NCBI GenBank assembly: GCA_945787595.1
Contig: CALZJV010000596.1
Span: forward strand, 1 to 9,795
Origin: an uncultured Desulfobacterales bacterium
Lineage (GTDB): Bacteria; Desulfobacterota; Desulfobacteria; Desulfobacterales; JAFDCJ01
DNA length: 9,795 nt
Reading direction: 5' to 3'
Shown: positions 1 through 5,555 of the stretch, piece after piece
Layout: each line of letters begins with the position of its first letter
Position numbering within the stretch: position 1 is the stretch's first letter
The notes under the pieces: generated by a model
What the model saw: only the letters and a program-made list of their open reading frames with translations
What the model was told of the DNA's origin: nothing
Database searches by the model: none
Made by a program: the position numbers and the translations under genes

Positions 1-2
1 CG

Positions 3-89
3 AAACTGCGAGCGGAAGATATTGATCCAATGGGTATCGGCGCTCTTATGACGAGAATTCTAGCACAGCGTAGAAATGCAGCAAAATGA
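3..89 (+). CDS. C-terminal end of an unknown protein (partial, starts before the window)
   Basis: The third frame is open from the window edge to a TGA at 87-89. The other two plus-strand frames hit stops by position 51. The 28 visible residues end in a basic tail (MTRILAQRRNAAK), which is plausible for a protein C-terminus, but I recognise no family. The reading rests only on an open frame at the edge and on the lack of another gene nearby. No convincing terminator follows: the A6/T6 pairing at 102-118 has no G/C pairs. Confidence 0.4.
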   Translation, partial: KLRAEDIDPMGIGALMTRILAQRRNAAK

Positions 90-523
90 AATCGATTTTT
101 AAAAAAATATGGTTTTTTACGGTAACGGCAAAAAAGATGGCCGCAGATAAACTCGGAAGACGCGAACAGGAAAATGAATGATGATTTGCGACCGGATTAT
201 TTTTCAACCAGATGGAACACCAGAATGTACCCAATATTCCATCATTAGATTGTTCCATTATTCCAATTGTGAGCGAAGTGAACTAAGATCTATGGCGCTT
301 TCCAATAACCTTATATTTTACAATCAGTAGTTTTACTTACAGCGGCTTTTGGTGTCCATGGTAGCGACCAATAAGGCGGCAGAACGATGAGTCAAAATTA
401 CCTCCACAAATTCAAAAAGCAGTGTTTACGGATTCAAAGTTAGTTATTCATATTTTACATTAAATATAATAATATAACTATCATATATTTATATTTATTT
501 AATCTAATTAAGTCTGGTCCTCT
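90..523. other. Non-coding stretch, no supported gene
   Basis: I see no credible gene here. Short open frames on both strands lack a ribosome binding site and protein-like composition. Around 224-268 the sequence has a loose repeated flavour, with TTCCAT or a close variant recurring. It could be a degenerate short tandem repeat, but too few clean units remain to be sure. From about 450 to 515 the DNA is almost pure A/T, which separates this part from the hairpin structures that follow. Confidence 0.5.
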
Positions 524-524
524 A

Positions 525-568
525 AGCCAATCGAAGATCCCGTCGTCGGGGGTCATAGACAATTGGCT
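525..568. repeat. Two-tier hairpin (imperfect palindrome)
   Basis: The outer arms AGCCAAT (525-531) and ATTGGCT (562-568) pair perfectly over 7 bp. Inside, CCCG (539-542) pairs with CGGG (547-550) around a TCGT loop. This inner stem is extended by an A-T and a G-C pair with one wobble and one bulge (536-538 with 551-554). There is no T-run on either side, so it is not a standard intrinsic terminator. It could be a dispersed palindromic element of the REP type. Copies elsewhere in the genome would be needed to say so. Confidence 0.45.
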
Positions 569-594
569 ATGCCATAAGAGATTAATCAAGAAAG

Positions 595-754
595 GTTGAG
601 CCGGTTTTGCCCGTTCGCCTGTTTCCGCCGGCCGCGCTGAAGCATAAAACTGTATATCCAAGCAAGAGAAAAACCAAGCATGAAATAATTATTAAGCTTA
701 AATTAGGCGAATTGGCCTTTTCCGTACTCAAATAACCGGCAAAACCGGCTCAAC
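595..754. repeat. Perfect 17-bp inverted repeat spaced by 126 bases, downstream of UPF0261
   Basis: GTTGAGCCGGTTTTGCC at 595-611 is repeated in exact inverse form at 738-754. The right arm lies 13 bases from the stop codon of the UPF0261 gene. Read on the minus strand, that arm also contains CCGG-TTTTG-CCGG followed by TTATTT, which could act as a weak terminator for that gene. The arms could instead be the ends of a small non-autonomous element, but I see no target-site duplication or transposase. The intervening 126 bases hold nothing I recognise. Confidence 0.45.
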
Positions 755-767
755 GGGCTAACCTGTC

Positions 768-2039
768 TCAGAAATACTCGGTTCTTGCCCCCTTTTTATA
801 GCGGCTTGACAAGACCGGGCCCTTTGAATCCGGATCTTTATTTTTTACCATTTTATCCATTAAATTAGCTGCAGCATCGGCAAAGGCGCTATCGTTGATG
901 TGCTGATCCATCTCTTGAATTTCGATTTGAGGATCGAGAACTTCTTTCAGCCTGCCGGTAAAAGCCAAGCTCATTTCCGGATCGTATAAAGGCTCTCCTT
1001 CCCGGTCGGCTTCGGACCAGCCTCTGGTTGGAATCAGCACGTTTATGTTGGCTGGATCCCGATTCAGTTTTTCGGCAAGTTGGTTTGCCAGGCAGGTGGT
1101 CTCCTCAATATTGAGTCGGATTGCGGAACGAAAGTCGTAGAAAAAAATTTTACGATGTTTATATCGATCCGGAATGTTCTGACGGGTAAATTCCAGAACC
1201 GCGCAATCCAGTCCGCCCGGAACGACCAGCCGTGGGATCGATCTGCCGGGGACCGGTTCGTACCGTTGCGGCCCAATTGCGCCGCAGTATCCGCCCAGCA
1301 ACCGATCGGCCAGTTCGTGGGTGGCCAGATCCAGAATGCCGTCAAAATATCCTTCCGCGGCCAGCTCTTCCATGGCCATGCCGCCGGTGCCGTTGGCATG
1401 GAAGGCAACAACTTCATACCCGCGTGCTTCCAGGGCGCTGCGGGTGGCTTCGGCGCCTGAAGTGATAAAGCCGAAAAAGGGCAGGGCGATACGTTTTTTA
1501 ACTTCGGCGGGCTGCCATTGACTTTCAACCATGGCGCATATGGCGGCGGCGGCTTTATCCAGAATATTGCCGGAGATGCTGTTGACACCCAACAGATCTG
1601 CGACACTGTGGATCATGGTAATGTCTTTGGTGGAGACGATATCGGCCATGTTGCGTGAGGCCACGGTGGAGACCATCACCTTGGGAATCCCCAGAGGGAG
1701 TTGACGCATACTGGTCGAGCAAATATGGGTGCCCGTGCCGCCGCCGGCAGAAATTATGGCATTGATTTCGCCGGCCTCGTATAGCCGTTTAATTTGTGCT
1801 TTGGCTTCCTGAAGCATGGCGTTTATTGCCCGGTCTCTGCCTTCAGTTACAGAGTTACCGTCTTTCGCAATCGATTCATACAAGTCCAGGTCTACCGAAA
1901 CCGGGGAAGATGCCCTGATGCCGACATTAACAGTCAGGGTCCGCTGTCCTCTGTGCTCGATGCGGTCTTTTAGAAAAGTATGTTCTTCGGCTTTAGAATC
2001 AAACGTACCAACGACGGCAATAGCGGCGTCCGTTTTCAT
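768..2039 (-). CDS. UPF0261 / Tm-1-like ATP-binding domain protein
   Basis: This 423-residue protein matches the UPF0261 family, whose plant relative is the N-terminal part of tomato Tm-1. The N-terminal signature GTFDSKAEE is at residues 11-19. The glycine-rich GGGTGT at 99-104 fits the nucleotide-binding region. The C-terminal domain starts near residue 190 with GFITSGAEATRSALEARGY and the glycine-rich HANGTGGMAMEEL. The length is normal for the full two-domain form. The start is well supported: GAGGA (2046-2050) lies 6 bases upstream of the ATG. The biochemical role of the bacterial family is not firmly known. In many genomes it sits beside a TIM-barrel 'PEP hydrolase-like' gene; no such partner is in this window. 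No signal peptide or membrane segment is visible, so it should be cytoplasmic. The C-terminal 20-25 residues are charged and low in hydrophobics and may be a disordered tail. Family assignment is secure; function is not. Confidence 0.93.
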   Translation of the reverse strand: MKTDAAIAVVGTFDSKAEEHTFLKDRIEHRGQRTLTVNVGIRASSPVSVDLDLYESIAKDGNSVTEGRDRAINAMLQEAKAQIKRLYEAGEINAIISAGGGTGTHICSTSMRQLPLGIPKVMVSTVASRNMADIVSTKDITMIHSVADLLGVNSISGNILDKAAAAICAMVESQWQPAEVKKRIALPFFGFITSGAEATRSALEARGYEVVAFHANGTGGMAMEELAAEGYFDGILDLATHELADRLLGGYCGAIGPQRYEPVPGRSIPRLVVPGGLDCAVLEFTRQNIPDRYKHRKIFFYDFRSAIRLNIEETTCLANQLAEKLNRDPANINVLIPTRGWSEADREGEPLYDPEMSLAFTGRLKEVLDPQIEIQEMDQHINDSAFADAAANLMDKMVKNKDPDSKGPVLSSRYKKGARTEYF

Positions 2040-2261
2040 GATGGGTCCTCAAAACATGTTGCTGGCCGATCAGATCATGTGGTGGAAGCAATGATCGTGG
2101 AGGTCGGAGACAAGGGTATTGGGGTTTGTAAATAAAAAACAAAACACTCCTCTGCTGCCTGCAACCATAAGCGTTCCTCAGATGCAGCGCCCCTAACGGC
2201 GCGAAGCGGCCTCCATAATATGCCCTCACAGTTTCCATATATGCCGAACATGGTTGTTGTG

Positions 2262-2447
2262 AAAGATGAACGTCGAACATCGAACGTCCAACGTTGAACA
2301 TCGAATAATGATGTCGCTCCGCTCCGCAATTTAATTTCAGTTGTTTTTAAAAAATCCGATGTCAAACCTTGAATGACTATTTCTGTTTCTTCATACTTTC
2401 CCATTCAACATTCGATGTTGGACGTTCGATGTTCGATGTTCATCTTT
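2262..2447. repeat. Dispersed-repeat-like element with heptamer-built inverted arms
   Basis: Two 45-base arms (2262-2306 and 2403-2447) are imperfect inverse copies, with about 39 of 45 positions paired. They flank a 96-base core. Each arm is itself a tandem array of 7-bp units of the form (G/C)AAC(A/G)T(C/T). The left arm reads GAACGTC, GAACATC, GAACGTC, CAACGTT, GAACATC. Because 7 is not a multiple of 3, every frame reads through as FDV-rich peptide, so the open frames covering this element (1999-2301 and 2075-2404, minus strand) are not genes. A T-run follows the right arm on the plus strand. The sequence between this element and the UPF0261 start (2040-2261) holds no gene I can support. 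I recall similar FDVxRSMFDV-type translations among hypothetical proteins of environmental bacteria, but cannot check this here. Confidence 0.7.
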
Positions 2448-2448
2448 T

Positions 2449-2541
2449 TTAGTAAACCTTCCGCAGTCCCCCGGCGTAAAAATCACTTAGCGTTTGTGGC
2501 TCCCTGACTTCTTTATTCTGTTTTCCGTCGGCTGCCATCAT
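2449..2541 (-). CDS. Short ORF of 30 codons overlapping the ancestral stop of the flavin reductase gene
   Basis: The frame reads from a double ATG (MMAADGKQNKE) to a TAA and ends in SDFYAGGLRKVY. Its first ATG overlaps the TGA (2538-2540) that would have ended the flavin reductase gene before the 35-bp duplication. That arrangement suits translational coupling. The composition is protein-like, and the same frame stays open upstream through GLAQGWVFRFTAG. No ribosome binding site precedes it, and I recognise no family. It could be a real small protein, the start of a gene cut off by the heptamer element just downstream, or chance. Confidence 0.3.
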   Translation of the reverse strand: MMAADGKQNKEVREPQTLSDFYAGGLRKVY

Positions 2542-2579
2542 GCCGGCTGTAAACCGAAAAACCCATCCTTGTGCCAGAC

Positions 2580-2650
2580 CAATGGTGGTTGTTTTAAATC
2601 TTCTTGATTCACTACAATGGTGGTTGTTTTAAATCTTCTTGATTCACTAC
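2580..2650. repeat. Perfect 35-bp tandem duplication
   Basis: Bases 2581-2615 and 2616-2650 are identical over 35 bp and directly adjacent. The match extends one base to the left, so the boundaries can be shifted by one. There is no spacer. The duplicated segment lies inside the 3' end of the flavin reductase gene. Since 35 is not divisible by 3, it shifts the frame and brings in a TAG stop. Perfect identity suggests a recent event, or an assembly artefact. Confidence 0.97.
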
Positions 2651-3046
2651 GCGACCGATGAAAATCCGGTATCCTTTAATTTCGTGACTGCTCTCAACCT
2701 TACACTCCATCCAGGCTGCGGAACCTCTCGGAATGGGAGCACCGACGGTTTTTTCGGTTTGAATTTTAAATTTTTCAAATTTGTCTTCTGCCTCACCCTT
2801 GACACTTCCCACCTGCATGGCCAGTTGCGTGTGCTCATTCCCGGCGATTACCAGGGTGAAATTTCCAGATTGCTTGATTAATTTTTCGGTTAGATGCCCC
2901 TCGGCAACGCTGATTGCCAGCAGCGGTTCTTTTTCCGACACAAACATCGCGGTGGCTGTCATGATATCACGCGTTTCTCCATCGGCCGTGCATACAAAGA
3001 CCACCGAACACGGTAGCCAGTAAAAGACATTATTTTCTCTATCCAT
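2612..3046 (-). CDS. Flavin reductase-like (FMN-binding) protein, C-terminus truncated by a tandem duplication
   Basis: The 144-residue product resembles the flavin reductase-like domain family (DIM6/NTAB, split-barrel FMN-binding fold). The N-terminal strand motif PCSVVFVCTADGE..DIMTATAMF is followed by EPLLAISVAEGHLTEKLI and, further on, GSAAWMECKVESSHEIKGYRIFIGRVV, in the order typical of the family. Members bind FMN and either reduce it for a partner oxygenase or act as small redox proteins; no partner is visible here. The start is well supported by GGGAGG (3054-3059) 7 bases before the ATG. The reading ends in DLKQPPL at a TAG created by the 35-bp duplication. Removing one copy restores a 157-residue frame continuing VWHKDGFFGLQPA to a TGA at 2538-2540, which looks like a family-typical final strand. 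The truncated protein may therefore be misfolded, or still partly active. It is otherwise intact, so I list it as a gene rather than a pseudogene. Confidence 0.85.
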   Translation of the reverse strand: MDRENNVFYWLPCSVVFVCTADGETRDIMTATAMFVSEKEPLLAISVAEGHLTEKLIKQSGNFTLVIAGNEHTQLAMQVGSVKGEAEDKFEKFKIQTEKTVGAPIPRGSAAWMECKVESSHEIKGYRIFIGRVVNQEDLKQPPL

Positions 3047-3103
3047 TATTATTCCTCCCGATAATTCGCCGGTGATGGGAAACCGTTCTCAAGACCGGTA
3101 TTT

Positions 3104-3247
3104 AGTTTCCACCCATAAATAGTCTTTTTGCCCAATCTCGGCGTCAATCGGCGCTATTGTTTGTGCGACGTAGCCAGCTACGTCTCCGCACAACCGCTTG
3201 ATTTCCTTGACCTTGAACAAAAATCCGCATTTCTGGATTGGAAACAC
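3104..3247. repeat. About 140-bp structured intergenic element (imperfect terminal repeats plus central hairpin)
   Basis: The ends begin with GTTTCCA (3105-3111) and finish with its inverse TGGAAAC (3239-3245). The similarity continues imperfectly inward for roughly 25 bases, up to a CTTTTTG/CAAAAAT match. The centre is a strong hairpin: GACGTAG (3167-3173) pairs with CTACGTC (3178-3184) across CCAG. It is extended by GTTTGTGC (3159-3166) with GCACAACC (3188-3195), which pair at 7 of 8 positions around a 3-base bulge. No transposase frame is present. The structure suggests a dispersed non-autonomous or REP-like element. It occupies most of the 340-base gap between the flavin reductase and transporter genes. 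Confidence 0.55.
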
Positions 3248-3252
3248 TAGGG

Positions 3253-3292
3253 AGTGCCCAAACTGATTTTAACCGATTTGTGGATGGGCACT
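3253..3292. repeat. 8-bp inverted repeat, possible weak stem-loop
   Basis: AGTGCCCA (3253-3260) and TGGGCACT (3285-3292) are exact inverse copies separated by 24 bases. It lies about 95 bases past the end of the EamA gene (minus strand), so it could be a 3' stem-loop of that transcript. It has no T-run and the loop is long, so I do not call it an intrinsic terminator. It starts 6 bases after the 3104-3247 element and might belong to it. Confidence 0.4.
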
Positions 3293-3386
3293 ATTTAAAT
3301 TGATTATTCCCTATTTCATGATTGCAATATACCACTTTACAAAGGCACAGCTGCGTGAAGGTAGATCGCTCAACAGCTTTAAGGTT

Positions 3387-4256
3387 TTAAAATGCAGTAA
3401 CAATTATGCCGGCAATAGCTGCTATCATTCCAAGTCCCTGAAGTTTTGTGACTTTGTCTTTTAAAAATATAATGGCCAATGTTATGGTTACGATCGATAA
3501 GGCCGAAGCGATGGGCGTAATCAATATTGCATCACCGATCGTTAGTCCATAATTAACAGTTGCGACGGCCCCAGCTTCTATGCTGCCCATTAATAAAACC
3601 ATTATTTTTGTTTTTGTGGTAGCCTTCGTTAGGACAAGCTCTCGTTTGATGAGAAAAGAAAAGAGCAGCAAGAACACAATAATTTCAAATTTCACCAATA
3701 GCGTTGTTGCTAGCCACCCAATTTTTTCAGATATAACTTCACTGATATTCCAAAAAACGCCAAAGAAAAAAGCGCCCAAGACGGTTTCCTTTACGCCGAG
3801 TGAAAGTTTAAAACTATGATTTTTAATATCACTCCAATTTAAGGATGCTAAAGTGACGCCAGAAATAATCATGAAGACACCTAAGGACTGCATTGTGGAA
3901 AGCCGCTGGCCCATAAATATAAAAGCAAACAGCATTGTGAATACAGCCCATAGATTCATGGTTGCGGCAACAATCGATACATTGCCTATCTCAAACCCTT
4001 TGAAAAAAAACAAGTATCCAGCAGAATAAATAATTGCTGCGATGGGGAGCAAAATGATTACCAGAATAGGGACGTTGAGGTTTATTGTGAATGCGAATAA
4101 AAGCAGAAGGACAGATATTAAACCTGCCAGTTGTGACCAAAAGAAAGATTTAAAAGGTCCTATCTGTCTGGAATAAACACCCCCTAAAAAGTCGTATATT
4201 CCCCATCCAAACATACCTACTATGCCAATTAAAATACTTAAAAGGGTTGTACTCAT
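3387..4256 (-). CDS. EamA-family (DMT superfamily) transporter, intact
   Basis: This is a 289-residue inner-membrane protein of the drug/metabolite transporter superfamily, predicted to have about ten membrane helices. It shows the typical two EamA repeats. The first spans about 1-138, with F-F-K-G-F-E-I-G-N at 84-92 and its conserved end MGQRLS. The second spans about 157-288, with NYGLTIGDAILITPIASALS and FLKDKVTKLQGLG in the equivalent places. Length and repeat layout are normal for the family. Substrates of this group (amino acids, nucleotides, other small metabolites) cannot be predicted from sequence alone. The N-terminal helix begins directly at residue 4, which supports this start, although the ribosome binding site is poor (GGGATAGG, about 12 bases off). 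The broken HD-domain gene lies 62 bases upstream in the same direction and may once have shared a transcript. The gene is visibly more A/T-rich than the operon on the right. Confidence 0.9.
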   Translation of the reverse strand: MSTTLLSILIGIVGMFGWGIYDFLGGVYSRQIGPFKSFFWSQLAGLISVLLLLFAFTINLNVPILVIILLPIAAIIYSAGYLFFFKGFEIGNVSIVAATMNLWAVFTMLFAFIFMGQRLSTMQSLGVFMIISGVTLASLNWSDIKNHSFKLSLGVKETVLGAFFFGVFWNISEVISEKIGWLATTLLVKFEIIVFLLLFSFLIKRELVLTKATTKTKIMVLLMGSIEAGAVATVNYGLTIGDAILITPIASALSIVTITLAIIFLKDKVTKLQGLGMIAAIAGIIVTAF

Positions 4257-4318
4257 GATTGTCGTATACCTATCCCAAGTAATGGTATAGCTGCCGCTGT
4301 TGATAAAACGATACAGGA

Positions 4319-4965
4319 TTATATTGGGCCTCGCTTCTTTTTTTCAGTATTTTCCAATTTGTTTAAGAGCTTTTTGATGTTATTTTGCTTCACTTTTTCT
4401 CTCAACTTTTTCTGGGTTTCAGTATAAAATCGGTGTTCTTTTATAATTTTGAGTGTGCCTTTGTACCATTTTGGGTCATCACTGACATCTATTCCTCTTG
4501 CACGCCGACCTTCCCTTAATTTTCCATCTAATATGAAAAAATCCTCTCTGCCCAAATGGTCGAGATCGGCATCACAAAGGATCTTTTCCATATGGGTTTT
4601 CGGTTCACGCTCAAGATCAGTTGCCAGTATCATCTTTTGAATCTTTTCAACTTCGTTTGGCTTATAACCGATCAATTTAAGGATTCTGCCTGCCATTCGT
4701 GCAGCAATCGGTTCATTTTTATCATATTCTCTAATGTAACCAGTGTCATGAAAATAAGCTGCGGCAATTAACAATTCTCTATCATGTTCGGAGACTCTGA
4801 TAATGCAATTCTGTTGGCAACAGCAACGACTCCTTTGGTAGGATGAAGTGTATGATTGGCATCATGATATTTAATGCCGACTGGTAACTCATCTTTAAAT
4901 AACGCCTTTATATATTGGTGCACGATTTTCAGCCGAGGTGTATGAGGCTTGTATCTTAGTTTCAT
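4319..4965 (-). pseudogene. HD-domain metal-dependent phosphohydrolase, split by a frameshift
   Basis: Two overlapping frames together make one HD-domain protein of about 215 residues. The first starts at ATG 4963-4965, with AGG 8 bases upstream, and encodes YHDANHT (His34, His38). It runs on to ALSESPNMIENC before a TAA at 4768-4770. The second frame continues the homology with EHDRELLIAAAYFHDTGY, carrying the HD pair, and CDADLDHLGREDFF, carrying the downstream metal-binding Asp. It ends KKKRGPI at 4319. The switch lies near 4783-4797. The combined length of 647 bases fits a single missing base. Family members use two metal ions to hydrolyse phosphate esters, including cyclic or ordinary nucleotides; the substrate here is unknown. 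All the metal-ligand motifs survive, so the lesion looks recent or is a sequencing error. If the frame were repaired the gene would be normal. Confidence 0.8.
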
Positions 4966-4997
4966 ATCAAGACCTGTAAAAATTGTGTTTATGTTGT

Positions 4998-5066
4998 CTA
5001 TTCAGGCAAAGCTGCCTTGCGCAGACCATCGATAAAATGCTCGATGTCGGTTTCGTTCTTAAACAG
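4998..5066 (-). pseudogene. C-terminal remnant of a class V aminotransferase / cysteine desulfurase-like gene
   Basis: On the minus strand this frame reads FKNETDIEHFIDGLRKAAL and a few more residues to a TAG at 4998-5000. That pattern (N-x-E-x-D-I-[DE]-x-[FL]-[IV]-x-[AG]-L-[RK]) is the usual last helix of class V PLP-dependent aminotransferases and cysteine desulfurases. Just upstream the frame is closed by TGA. Adding one base near 5066, in the T-run, would join it to RIHRDC in the neighbouring frame, the expected preceding strand. Further upstream I see no recognisable catalytic lysine region or PLP-binding residues, so most of the gene is gone or beyond recognition. It ends 33 bases before the HD gene start on the same strand. 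The call rests on one short motif and is moderate at best. Confidence 0.4.
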
Positions 5067-5083
5067 TCACGGTGAATACGTTC

Positions 5084-5354
5084 GAACTTTGGACAAAGTA
5101 TATTGTGGACTATTAAAAGGAACGCAGGAATCAGCTGAAATACAAAACCAAACTCTGCTGAAGAAAAACCGCACCAGATCAGGTGGAATAGGAGAATCAG
5201 AAATAGTTCATCCGCATTTATACTCAAATTAATGGGTTATAGTCAATCAAATTGAGGATTGTAACAGCTGGCGATTAAAGGTTGGTATTTTATTATTAAT
5301 TTTAAAAATTATCATAGCATCATCGTACTGTCAAACTATGACCTATTCGATTTT
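5084..5354. other. A/T-rich non-coding stretch
   Basis: Open frames cover part of this region on both strands (4967-5227 minus, 5017-5232 plus). Neither has a ribosome binding site or looks like a known protein, and the minus one reads across the aminotransferase remnant in the wrong frame. It may hold more decayed sequence of that gene. I see no RNA gene, terminator or clear promoter. Confidence 0.4.
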
Positions 5355-5402
5355 AAGGGGATAAGAATGGCTGCACATGCTCAATTAGCCTTTGAAGATT
5401 AA
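5355..5402 (+). other. Ribosome binding site plus 11-codon ORF, possible gene-start remnant
   Basis: AAGGGG (5355-5360) sits 6 bases before an ATG (5367) that opens MAAHAQLAFED and then stops at TAA (5400-5402). The initiation region is better than that of several real genes in this window. The stop codon is formed by the first bases of the 80-bp hairpin element, so the ORF may be the start of a gene interrupted by that element. It could equally be a leader peptide or chance. I recognise no family in 11 residues. Confidence 0.25.
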
Positions 5403-5479
5403 AAATCGTCTATTGTATTTCAGTTTGCTTTTTAGCCATATTGAACATAAAATCAAACCATTTTGGAGGACGATTTTTA
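5400..5479. repeat. 80-bp nested hairpin element, MITE-like
   Basis: Perfect 11-bp terminal inverted repeats TAAAAATCGTC (5400-5410) and GACGATTTTTA (5469-5479) bound the element. Inside, GTTTGCTTTT (5423-5432) pairs with AAAATCAAAC (5449-5458) at 9 of 10 positions. The whole can fold into one long interrupted stem. The outer ends are TA/TA, compatible with insertion at a TA site, but in A/T-rich DNA this is weak evidence. It has no coding capacity. Alternatives are a structured RNA or a plain A/T-rich palindrome. Confidence 0.5.
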
Positions 5480-5555
5480 TCACAGTTTAACAGATTAAGG
5501 CATGATAGCTGCATTGCTCCGACGCGGACTGCGGGCGGCTTGATTTCGGAAGACC

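Noticed and set aside
102..118. Possible terminator after the first gene (A6/T6 pairing)
   Set aside because: The stem contains only A-T pairs, so it would be too weak for an intrinsic terminator.
46..258. 70-codon minus-strand frame opposite the first gene tail
   Set aside because: Composition is not protein-like, it overlaps the partial plus-strand gene, and no start signal is present.
455..661. 68-codon minus-strand frame across the hairpin region
   Set aside because: It covers the palindrome and the A/T-rich tract, has no ribosome binding site and looks like translated repeat sequence.
1064..1606. 180-codon minus-strand frame inside the UPF0261 gene
   Set aside because: It overlaps the real gene in another frame and has W/P-rich, unprotein-like composition. 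The overlapping plus-strand frames (1080-1521) fail for the same reason.
1999..2404. Two minus-strand frames of about 100 codons with FDVRRS/FDVQRW segments
   Set aside because: The open reading comes from the 7-bp repeat arms, which stay open in all frames. No ribosome binding site or domain is present.
2580..2650. CRISPR-like direct repeat
   Set aside because: The two 35-bp copies touch with no spacer and lie within a coding frame, so this is a tandem duplication, not an array.
5017..5232. 71-codon plus-strand frame
   Set aside because: No ribosome binding site or recognisable domain. It runs opposite the aminotransferase remnant, which explains the sequence better.
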